Part shown: in pieces, positions 54,653 through 62,582 of the stretch | How the letters are laid out: the number at the start of each line of letters is the position of its first letter | Numbering within the stretch: position 1 is the first letter of the stretch | Source: Nostoc sp. PA-18-2419 | GTDB taxonomy: Bacteria > Cyanobacteriota > Cyanobacteriia > Cyanobacteriales > Nostocaceae | DNA: 64,000 nt | Direction of reading: 5' to 3' | Assembly: GCF_005869855.1 (NCBI RefSeq) | Contig: NZ_SZNH01000005.1 | Location: 173,979-237,978, forward strand | Notes under the pieces: model-generated | What the model was told of the DNA's origin: nothing | The model's input: only the letters and a program-made list of their open reading frames with translations | The model's database searches: none | Translations under genes and position numbers: made by a program

Positions 54653-54730
54653 AGTGGAGAGTAATGAATTTGCACGCAGAGGCGCAGAGAGAAATAGAGA
54701 TTTTAGATGGGGTTGGGCTGGTTAAAGTTG

Positions 54731-56092
54731 TTATATTTTATACATTTTTATGATTTTCTCTATTAATGCGGGTAGTTCGGGGAAGGTGACATATTGGTAT
54801 AGTTGACGACCGAATTTATAGCTGCTGTTGCTGTCACTAAGATAAACGTGATAGGCTTCGACTGTTTGATTGTCTACCTCAAAGTTGACACCGAGTAGGG
54901 TGATATCACTTTGGCTATGTTGGGCGCAGGATTTTTGGCAGCCAGTAAAGTGGATATTAATTGGGTGTTCGAGAGTGAGGCTTTCAAGATATTTTGCCAA
55001 TGCCAATGCATGACTTTTGGTATCGGTGGCAGAAGCGGCACAACCTTTATTACCAGAACAGGCAACTAATCCACTCTTGATGTTTGTTGCTGAGGTATTT
55101 AATCCTAAGATAGTAATTTCATTTTGAACATCGATAAGCTTTTGCTGAGGAATATCCGTTAGGAGCAAATTCTGCCAGGGGGTTAGCCTGATTTCACTGC
55201 CGTATTTTGCTGCTAAATCTGCTAAACCCTGCATCTGTCTACTCTCGATTCGTCCCAGAGGTAAGACGACACCAATGTAAAATAATCCTTTCTGGCGTTG
55301 GGGATGGATGCCAATATGCTGATATTTAGTATCTATTCTCTGTGCAGTTGGGCATGTTTCACTGCGGTTAAGAGGAAAAGTTAGACGTTGCTGAACTTGC
55401 TGAAGATAATTTTCGCAACCCAAAGTATTTAATAAGTCTCTCAAACGTAGCCGCCGCTGATTATTAATATCACTATGATTGAGATAGACATCTGCCAAAG
55501 CTGCTAAGATGGGTAAACAATCATTTGGTAGTAACAAAATTTTCGTATCGCTGGGCGGTTGTCCCTTCGCGCCTACACTCAAATGGAGACGGAAGTAAAC
55601 ATCACCGTCAACTAAAACAGCAGCAAATAGGATATCATTTAGGCGATCGCATACTTGAACTATGCCACCACCATCAAAGCAAACGCTAAATTTTGCTGAC
55701 AGTGCTGATAAGGCTGGATGTGTCGCCAGATAATTATCCCAAGCTTGGACAAAAGGACGAGTGTCGATTAATTCTTGGGAGTCGATACCAGCAGTTGGGC
55801 TGGTCATAATATTCCGGATCTGGTCTACATCGGTATTACAACAACCGAGTCCGATATTCTGTAGACGGTTGAGAACTTTAGAATCGATAAGAGTGCGGAT
55901 TTCGCGGATTTGCAAGTTAGCTCGATTGGTCACATCTACATAGCCGCCGCCGTGCAGTTCTGCTATCTCTGCAATCGCGCGGCACTGTTCGCTATTAATC
56001 ATCCCACCTGGAATTCTCATGCGAGATAGGATACCGTCTTCAGCGGGTGTGGCATAAAACAAGCCAGGACAAGTAGCAAATCCAGAAACCAA
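54731..56092 (-). CDS. cobG: Precorrin-3B synthase
   Basis: About 453 residues. Fe-S and haem-type sulfite/nitrite reductase-like enzyme of the oxygen-dependent cobalamin route; it makes precorrin-3B. N-terminal half: TCPGLFYATPAEDGILSRMR and GGYVDVTNRANLQIREI; C-terminal half: cysteines in LVACSGNKGCAASATDT and HFTGCQKSCAQHSQSDIT that bind the 4Fe-4S cluster. Start: the frame opens further up to a TTG at 56116, but AAGGAAGGAG precedes the TTG at 56092 at a good distance, and family members start near TACPGLFYAT; TTG 56092 is chosen. First gene of cobG-cobH-cobI behind the cobalamin riboswitch. CobG indicates the aerobic type of ring contraction. Confidence 0.9.
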   Translation of the reverse strand: MVSGFATCPGLFYATPAEDGILSRMRIPGGMINSEQCRAIAEIAELHGGGYVDVTNRANLQIREIRTLIDSKVLNRLQNIGLGCCNTDVDQIRNIMTSPTAGIDSQELIDTRPFVQAWDNYLATHPALSALSAKFSVCFDGGGIVQVCDRLNDILFAAVLVDGDVYFRLHLSVGAKGQPPSDTKILLLPNDCLPILAALADVYLNHSDINNQRRLRLRDLLNTLGCENYLQQVQQRLTFPLNRSETCPTAQRIDTKYQHIGIHPQRQKGLFYIGVVLPLGRIESRQMQGLADLAAKYGSEIRLTPWQNLLLTDIPQQKLIDVQNEITILGLNTSATNIKSGLVACSGNKGCAASATDTKSHALALAKYLESLTLEHPINIHFTGCQKSCAQHSQSDITLLGVNFEVDNQTVEAYHVYLSDSNSSYKFGRQLYQYVTFPELPALIEKIIKMYKI

Positions 56093-56149
56093 ACTGAAAA
56101 CTCCTTCCTTGTGCAACGCAGAAAGTAGACGGTGGTCTGTCCTGAGGAC

Positions 56150-56255
56150 ATCCTGAGAGTTGGCATTCTGACTTAGGCGATTCCATCACAGTTGCGGCAC
56201 AGTCCCGGAATTTCACCGGAGTTTCCCAACCCCAAGCTTTAGTAATTTAGCACGA
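56150..56255 (-). promoter_or_regulatory. Cobalamin (B12) riboswitch upstream of cobG
   Basis: On the minus strand the leader contains TTGGGAAACTCCGGTGAAAT then TCCGGGACTGTGCCGCAACT and GTGATGG, followed by AGTCAGAATGCCAAC. These are the conserved cobalamin riboswitch core (GGGAA, CGGTGAAATTCCG, GACTGTGCCGCAACTGT) and the later AGTCAGAA-GCC element. It lies 60 bases upstream of cobG, and ligand binding should stop transcription or translation of the cob operon. The GCCGCAACTG form differs slightly from the common GCCCGCAACTG. Confidence 0.93.
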
Positions 56256-56501
56256 TAAGGCGGTCAATAAACAAGAGTCTGTTAATTGTATAAGGTGTCT
56301 TTTAAATAAATCAGTGCAATAAAACTAAACTGTGTGAATAAAAGTAAATAAAGCTCAAACTCTTTCTCTCCCTGCCCCCTGCCAGGGTAAGCACAAGGCA
56401 AGGCTTTCAAGGTGGGGCTATATCAACAGCTCGAATCAGCAAGTAAATTGCTACATTAAATTTAGAGCGATTTACTCTATTCAGGCTACCGCCGCAACGT
56501 C

Positions 56502-58706
56502 GTGATTAGTGGACTTTTAAAAAAACTGCGTGTCTCGTTTGTTAATGATCGGGATTTGCGTCAAACATCTTTGGGCAATAGTTGGCTGCAAATTATTTTG
56601 GTTAGCAGTGTGGGAGTTACCGCCCTGATCTGGGGAATTCGCGAACTCAAATGGTTGCAGGCTTGGGAGTTAAGAGCTTATGACCAGATGTTGCGATCGC
56701 GTCCGAGGGAAGCGCCCGATGGGCGGATTTTGCTGGTCAAAATCACTGACGAGGATCTGCAACGAGAAAAATGGCAGCTGTCAGATACTAAAATTAATCA
56801 ACTTTTACAAAAAATCGAGTCTTATCAACCGCGTATTGTTGGTTTATATCTTTTTCGTCCAGAAGATAAAAATTTAGCAACAAAGCAAAATCAAGACAAT
56901 ATTATTGGCACTTGCTTGTTTAGCAGCGTCGGTAGATCTGAAATTCCCCCACCGCCAAATTTTTCCATAGATAATGTTGGGTTTAGCGATGTAGTTGCTG
57001 ATAATGAAAACGACCAAATTCTCCGCCGCAGTTTGCTATTTGCTCATTCTACAGATGATAAATGTACAACATCATTTGCATTTGGAGCGTTAATTGCAAT
57101 TAATTATTTGGAAAAACAAGGCATTGAATATAAATTTACAGATAAAGGAGATTTTCAGTTAGGTAAAATTATTTTTCCACGTCTAAAATCTAATTCTGGT
57201 GGTTATCAAGATTTGGATGCAGATGGTTATCAAATATTATTAAATTACCGTCACCCCAATAACCTCGCCTCTCAAGTAACTCTAACGGAAGTTCTGAGCG
57301 ATCGCGTTAATCCCAGTTTATTTAAAGACCGTCTGGTAATTATCGGCACTACCTCAGCTAGCTTGGTTCCAGGTAGCTTTTACACACCTTACAGCAGTTT
57401 ACCAGATCAACCAGCGAGAATGCCTGCTCTGTTTATTCATGCCCAGATAGCGAGTCAATTGATTGGTACAGTCTTGGATGGGCGACCTTTAATTTGGTAC
57501 TGGTCTGACTGGGTAGAACTAATTTGGGTGTGGGGCTGGGCGGTTTTAGGTAGTACTTTAGCATGGCGGTGGCGAAATCCGTTACTTTTGCTAATCGTGG
57601 GAGGGGTAACCCTAGTTGTATTAGTGGGAATCTGCATGATTTTGTTTCTGCAAGCCGGATGGATACCGTTAATTCCCTCTGGCTTGGCTTTCACAATTAG
57701 TATTATCAGCGTCATGGCTTATACTAATTATCAAAATCAGCGGCAGACTCAGGTAATTATTCTCCAAGTTGAAAAACAACAAGCAGCGATCGCCCAATTA
57801 AATCTACTCTTAGAAGACAAAACAGCACTTCCAGATTCAGAGCTAGATTTTCCTCCCACAATCGATTCACCACAAACAAAATCTGGAGATTTACTTTTGA
57901 GTGGACGTTACCAAATCTCAAAAGTCTTGGGTGCAGGTGGATTTGGTCGCACTTATTTAGCACGAGATACTCAACGACCAGGTAATCCGACTTGTGTTGT
58001 GAAAAAATTAATGCCAGCTCGCCAAGATAGTAGATTTTTACAAGTTGCTCGCAGGTTATTTCACAGTGAAGCAGAAATTTTAGAAACTTTGGGTAAATAT
58101 CATCAAATCCCAGAACTACTTGCTTATTTTGAAGATAACCAAGAATTTTATTTAATTCAAGAATATATTGAAGGACATACTTTAAGTGAAGAATTGCCAC
58201 CTGTGCATCACTTAAAAAACGAGTTATTTGTGATTGAAATGCTCAAAGAAGTTTTGGAAATTTTGGTATTTGTTCATCAACATCGAGTGATTCATCGTGA
58301 TATTAAACCGACTAATATTATTAGACGCACTGAAGATAATCAGTTAGTATTGATTGACTTTGGGGCTGTAAAATTGATGCACCCACCGAGTAGCGAGCAA
58401 ACAGAATTAGCAACAGTAGCCATTGGGACGCGGGGTTATGCACCTCCAGAACAATTTGCCGGTCATCCCCGCTTGTGCAGTGATATTTACGCTTTAGGAA
58501 TGATTGCTATTCAAGCGATAACTGGAATACCACCACAGGAACTCCATCCAGATCCAGAAACGGGTAATGTGATGTGGCGACAAACAGCACGAGTTAGCCA
58601 AGAATTAGCAGTAATTTTAGATAAAATGGTTTGTTATCATTTTAGCGATCGCTATCAATCAGCCGCCACAGTTTTACAAGATTTAAAACGAATTTCAATT
58701 AATTGA
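56502..58706 (+). CDS. CHASE2-domain Ser/Thr protein kinase
   Basis: 734 residues from GTG 56502. A first membrane helix at about 28-46 (LQIILVSSVGVTALIWGI), then an extracytoplasmic CHASE2 sensor from about 48 to 330 (WELRAYDQMLRSRPREAPDG, ILLVKITDEDLQ, FKDRLVIIGTTSASLVPGSF, MPALFIHAQIASQLIG), then two to three helices at about 330-410, a short linker with a Gln-rich coiled coil (VEKQQAAIAQLNLLL), and a kinase domain at about 465-734: GAGGFGRTYLARD, VVKKLMPARQ, VIHRDIKPTNIIRR, LVLIDFGAVKLM and RGYAPPEQFAGHPRLCSDIY. All catalytic residues are present. CHASE2 kinases are abundant in filamentous cyanobacteria; the signal is unknown. Independent of the divergent cob operon; a methyltransferase gene follows after 18 bp and could be co-transcribed. 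Confidence 0.93.
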   Translation: MISGLLKKLRVSFVNDRDLRQTSLGNSWLQIILVSSVGVTALIWGIRELKWLQAWELRAYDQMLRSRPREAPDGRILLVKITDEDLQREKWQLSDTKINQLLQKIESYQPRIVGLYLFRPEDKNLATKQNQDNIIGTCLFSSVGRSEIPPPPNFSIDNVGFSDVVADNENDQILRRSLLFAHSTDDKCTTSFAFGALIAINYLEKQGIEYKFTDKGDFQLGKIIFPRLKSNSGGYQDLDADGYQILLNYRHPNNLASQVTLTEVLSDRVNPSLFKDRLVIIGTTSASLVPGSFYTPYSSLPDQPARMPALFIHAQIASQLIGTVLDGRPLIWYWSDWVELIWVWGWAVLGSTLAWRWRNPLLLLIVGGVTLVVLVGICMILFLQAGWIPLIPSGLAFTISIISVMAYTNYQNQRQTQVIILQVEKQQAAIAQLNLLLEDKTALPDSELDFPPTIDSPQTKSGDLLLSGRYQISKVLGAGGFGRTYLARDTQRPGNPTCVVKKLMPARQDSRFLQVARRLFHSEAEILETLGKYHQIPELLAYFEDNQEFYLIQEYIEGHTLSEELPPVHHLKNELFVIEMLKEVLEILVFVHQHRVIHRDIKPTNIIRRTEDNQLVLIDFGAVKLMHPPSSEQTELATVAIGTRGYAPPEQFAGHPRLCSDIYALGMIAIQAITGIPPQELHPDPETGNVMWRQTARVSQELAVILDKMVCYHFSDRYQSAATVLQDLKRISIN

Positions 58707-58724
58707 GTTAGGTATCAGATCATC

Positions 58725-59324
58725 ATGAACCCGAATGCTACAGCCACTCAATACGATCAAATTGCCCAATGGTGGCAGATTAAGCATCAAGATTCGCCAT
58801 ACGGGATCGCACAATTGGAGCGGGCTATCAAATTTACTTCTAAGCGGTACTCAGCTATTGACGTAGGGTGTGGAAGTAGTGGACGTTTTATTAACATCTT
58901 ATCCAAGCATGGATTTCAGACTGAAGGACTTGATATTTCCACAGAAATGATAAATTTAGCCAAGCAACTGCATCGAAATATCAAGTTTTACACCGAAGAC
59001 ATCTGTTGTTGGATTCCTCCGAAACTTTACAGCTTAATTTCTGCTTGGGACAGCACTTTTCATCTGCCGCTAAATATGCAAGAGCCTGTTATGAAAAAGT
59101 TATGCGATGCTCTTGAACCTGATGGAGTACTGCTGTTCACTTGTGGTGGTGGACATATAAACAGCGAAATTTCCGGGACATTTCAAGGTCAGAACTTTGA
59201 GTATAGCACTTTGGGGGTAGATGCTTTGGTGCGAATTCTTAATGAGCATCACTGTACATGCCGCCATCTAGAATATGACCAATATCCAGAAAATCATGTT
59301 TATATCATTGCTCAAAAGACCTAA
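58725..59324 (+). CDS. Class I SAM-dependent methyltransferase
   Basis: 199 residues. Motif I reads YSAIDVGCGSSGRFINILSK at about 44-63, motif II TEGLDISTEMINLAK, motif III YTEDICCWIPP and LISAWDSTFHLPLNMQ, then LEPDGVLLFTCGGGHI. These are the standard Methyltransf_11/25 features. The N terminus (NATATQYDQIAQWWQIKHQD) is typical of small cytoplasmic methylases of this type. It begins 18 bases after the kinase stop, so it may be translated from the same mRNA. Substrate unknown; the CDALEPDG region gives no acceptor clue. Confidence 0.87.
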   Translation: MNPNATATQYDQIAQWWQIKHQDSPYGIAQLERAIKFTSKRYSAIDVGCGSSGRFINILSKHGFQTEGLDISTEMINLAKQLHRNIKFYTEDICCWIPPKLYSLISAWDSTFHLPLNMQEPVMKKLCDALEPDGVLLFTCGGGHINSEISGTFQGQNFEYSTLGVDALVRILNEHHCTCRHLEYDQYPENHVYIIAQKT

Positions 59325-59585
59325 TCAATCATTGCAGTAGATGTATAAGCAATCTGACTGCTATAAATTTACCTCAATCGATACGAAGTTTTTGATAAAG
59401 CGATCGCCCCACGTTACCAATATCATATTAATGCGCTCATTGTTAAATTCAAGCGATGAGTTATTATTTACTTGTTTTTCTTAAGCTTAATTTTCGACAG
59501 TTGTCTTTAAATTTTTGTGCGCCCGAAGTAGAAACACGCTACATCCTATTGTTAATCTACTTATAGGCATTGAGGAAACAGAGCG

Positions 59586-61676
59586 ATGTTGAAAGTTTTT
59601 GCAGACAGAGGTGGTACATTTACAGATATTGTTGCTGTTACTAACAACCAAGAAATTATAGACAGACTATCAAAACATCTTGAACGATTTTTAATTGTTC
59701 CGCTGCCTAATCGGCAATGGATTATAGTTTACAAACTACTTTCAGAAAATCCCGAACAATATCAAGATGCCGCTATTCAAGGTATTCGAGATATTATCGG
59801 TATTTCAACTGAAGAACCTATTTCTGATAAAGCAATAGAAGTCATAAAAATGGGGACAACAGTAGCGACAAATGCACTGTTGGAAAGAAAAGGCGATCGC
59901 GTCCTTCTTATAATTACTAAAGGGTTTAAAGATGCGCTACGAATTGGCTACCAAAATCGTCCTCACATCTTTGCTCGTCAGATAGTTTTACCAACTATGC
60001 TTTACGAACAGGTAATTGAAGTAGATGAACGTTACGATGCCAAAGGAAATGAATTAATCGTAGTCGATATCGAACAAGTAAAAAGTGACTTACAAGCAGT
60101 TTATCACACAGGAATTAGGAGTTGTGCTATTGTTTTTATGCACAGCGATCGCTATCCCAAGCACGAACAACAAGTAGCAGCAATCGCCCAAGAAATCGGC
60201 TTTAATCAAATATCTATATCTCATCAAGTTAGTCCGTTAATGAAATTAGTCAGCCGCGGCGATACAACAGTAGTCGATGCTTATTTAACTCCTATTTTAC
60301 GTCGTTACGTTAACCAAGTAGCGAGTCAGTTACCGCAAGTAAAATTAATGTTCATGAAATCTGATGGTGGTTTGGTTGCAGCCGAACAATTTCAAGGAAA
60401 AGATAGTATTTTAAGTGGCCCTGCTGGGGGTATTGTTGGTGCAGTTAAAACTAGTAAAAGAGCAGGATTTGAGTTAATAATTACCTTTGATATGGGAGGA
60501 ACAAGTACAGATGTTGCTCATTTTCAAGGAGAGTACGAACGACAATTAGATTCAGAAATTGCTGGGGCGCGGATGCGAGTTCCGGTATTAGCAATTAATA
60601 CTATTGCGGCTGGCGGTGGTTCAATTCTGTTTTTTGATGGTTCTAGTTATCGTGTCGGTCCTAAATCTGCTGGTTCAATTCCTGGCCCTGCTTGTTCTCG
60701 TCGTGGGGGGCCATTAACAGTTACTGATGCTAATGTGATGTTAGGCAAAATCCACCCGCAATATTTTCCCTCAGTTTTTGGAATTGATGGTAATTTACCT
60801 TTAGATAAAGATATTGTTATTCAGAAATTTACACAATTAACCCAAGAAATTATCTCTGCTACAAGAAATAATTGTACACCAGAACAAGTAGCGGCTGGAT
60901 TTATAGCGATCGCAGTCGATAATATGGCAAATGCAATTAAAAAAATCAGCCTCCAACGTGGTTATGATGTCACTAAATATGTACTGTGTTGTTTTGGTGG
61001 TGCGGGTGGGCAAGTTGCTTGCTTAATTGCGGATACTTTGGGAATTAAAAAAATATTTCTACATCCTTATGCTGGCGTTCTCTCTGCTTATGGAATGGGC
61101 TTAGCTGATGTCAGAGCAATTAGAGAAGCAGGAGTTGAACAACCTTTAACTCAAACATTAATTCCTAAATTACAACAGTTAATAGAATATTTGTTGACCC
61201 AAGCTATAAGTAAAATAAATCAAGCACCCCCTGAAATAGAAGTAGTCTGCAAAGCTAATTTAAAATATGAAGGTACTAACTCTATCTTGACCGTAGATTT
61301 TGCCGATGAAGTAGCAGTAATGCAACAAAAATTTGAAACTGAGCATCAATCTCGTTATGGTTTCATTCAATCAGAGAAAGCCTTAATTGTCGAATCTGTA
61401 TTAGTGGAAGTAATTCAGAAGATGGATACACCAGAAGAACCTTTAATTACTCGTACCCGTTTGATAGATGAAGCTCCTAAATCTGTTGAGATAGTCAAGA
61501 TGTTTACTGCTAATACATGGCATGATACACCTGTTTATCGACGTGAAGATTTACAGCCAGAAGATAAGATTATTGGAACTGCAATTATTGTCGAAAAAAT
61601 TAGCACGATTGTAGTTGAACCATTATGGCAAGCCAGATTAACTCAAGGGAACCATCTAATTTTAGAACGTCTATAA
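59586..61676 (+). CDS. Hydantoinase/5-oxoprolinase subunit A
   Basis: 696 residues. ATP-dependent amide hydrolase of the HyuA family (5-oxoprolinase or N-methylhydantoinase). Motifs: VFADRGGTFTDIVAVTNNQE (phosphate loop) at the start, VIKMGTTVATNALLERKGDR, RVLLIITKGFKDALRIGYQN, LMFMKSDGGLVAAEQFQGKD then SILSGPAGGIVGAVKTSK, ITFDMGGTSTDVAHFQGEYE, and CFGGAGGQVACLIADTLGIK. ATG 59586 has GAGGAA 12 bases upstream. In many cyanobacteria subunits A and B are joined in one chain of about 1,250 residues; here B is a separate gene about 900 bp downstream, with a GNAT gene between. Likely substrate 5-oxoproline, by family. Confidence 0.93.
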   Translation: MLKVFADRGGTFTDIVAVTNNQEIIDRLSKHLERFLIVPLPNRQWIIVYKLLSENPEQYQDAAIQGIRDIIGISTEEPISDKAIEVIKMGTTVATNALLERKGDRVLLIITKGFKDALRIGYQNRPHIFARQIVLPTMLYEQVIEVDERYDAKGNELIVVDIEQVKSDLQAVYHTGIRSCAIVFMHSDRYPKHEQQVAAIAQEIGFNQISISHQVSPLMKLVSRGDTTVVDAYLTPILRRYVNQVASQLPQVKLMFMKSDGGLVAAEQFQGKDSILSGPAGGIVGAVKTSKRAGFELIITFDMGGTSTDVAHFQGEYERQLDSEIAGARMRVPVLAINTIAAGGGSILFFDGSSYRVGPKSAGSIPGPACSRRGGPLTVTDANVMLGKIHPQYFPSVFGIDGNLPLDKDIVIQKFTQLTQEIISATRNNCTPEQVAAGFIAIAVDNMANAIKKISLQRGYDVTKYVLCCFGGAGGQVACLIADTLGIKKIFLHPYAGVLSAYGMGLADVRAIREAGVEQPLTQTLIPKLQQLIEYLLTQAISKINQAPPEIEVVCKANLKYEGTNSILTVDFADEVAVMQQKFETEHQSRYGFIQSEKALIVESVLVEVIQKMDTPEEPLITRTRLIDEAPKSVEIVKMFTANTWHDTPVYRREDLQPEDKIIGTAIIVEKISTIVVEPLWQARLTQGNHLILERL

Positions 61677-61755
61677 ACTGGCTGTTTTGCTATAAAAAAC
61701 TCACTCTCGTTACACTAACCTCAACACGGTTTTCTAATCAAAAGGCTATTCATTT

Positions 61756-62514
61756 ATGGAGTCTCGCATTCAGTCATATTTACGCTTCGCGGCGAGCAAG
61801 CAACGCGATACGCAGCAGATTGGATCTTTCCTCGCTAGTTTTAACCGTTATAGCGCCAATCCTTTTCTTAACTATGCCATCCCTAACGATGCAGCCACAC
61901 CCTCACTTACCGAGATTAAGGCACTAATCGCTGCTTATGAAAGTCGCGGACGAAAACCGCGTTTGGAATACATTGCTTCCCTAGCGCCTGCTGTCGAGGA
62001 GGCACTAGTAACTGCTGCTTTCACTGTTGAGGGACGCCTGCCACTGATGATTTGCACTCCTGGTTTAGAGCAATTGCTTCCTGTTCCCTCGGACATCGAA
62101 TTAATTGTACCTGTTTCGGATGCTGAAATACTTGCTACAGTTACAGTGCAAAACGAGGCTTATGGAGAGTCCGCACCAAGCCCTGAAGATATTAAACGTC
62201 TTAGCAATAGCCTAGCAGCAGGTGGAATTGCTGTACTTGCTCGTGTTGTTACAACAGGCGAGCCTGTGGGAGTTGGAGTATGTTCCGTGCCGATAAATCA
62301 GACAACAGAAATCGCTGGTATCGGTGTGCGTGTAGCTTTTCGCCGACGCGGTATAGCAGGAGCCTTAACAACCCGCCTAGTGCAAGAAGCTTTCGATGCA
62401 GGTATTACGATGGCATTTCTGATGGCTGCACATCAAGAGGAAGTGCGAATTTACACTCGTTCAGGATTCTCTACAATCGGCGAAATTTTGCACATTTCGC
62501 TTTCGTGCAAGTAG
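61756..62514 (+). CDS. GNAT family N-acetyltransferase, lying between hyuA and hyuB
   Basis: 252 residues. The C-terminal half is a GNAT domain: LIVPVSDAEILATVTVQNEA, GIAVLARVVTTGEPVGVGVC, the acetyl-CoA loop VRVAFRRRGIAGALTTRLVQ (R-R-x-G-x-A) and GITMAFLMAAHQEEVRIYTR, SGFSTIGEI. The N-terminal 100 residues (YLRFAASKQRDTQQIGSFLA, SRGRKPRLEYIASLAPAVEE) look like the extension of two-domain GNAT proteins. It starts 79 bases after hyuA and ends 68 bases before hyuB, in the same direction, so it is in the operon. It might acetylate an amino acid related to the oxoprolinase reaction, for example glutamate; this is inference. It could instead be a recent insertion that split a fused gene. Confidence 0.85.
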   Translation: MESRIQSYLRFAASKQRDTQQIGSFLASFNRYSANPFLNYAIPNDAATPSLTEIKALIAAYESRGRKPRLEYIASLAPAVEEALVTAAFTVEGRLPLMICTPGLEQLLPVPSDIELIVPVSDAEILATVTVQNEAYGESAPSPEDIKRLSNSLAAGGIAVLARVVTTGEPVGVGVCSVPINQTTEIAGIGVRVAFRRRGIAGALTTRLVQEAFDAGITMAFLMAAHQEEVRIYTRSGFSTIGEILHISLSCK

Positions 62515-62582
62515 ACAGTAAATACTTCAATGCATAAAAAAATATTTAAGCACTTAGGACACAATTTTTTAATAAATTAAAA

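Noticed and set aside
61625-61927. 100-codon frame overlapping the hyuA end and the GNAT start
   Set aside because: Out of frame with both well-supported genes, no recognised domain.
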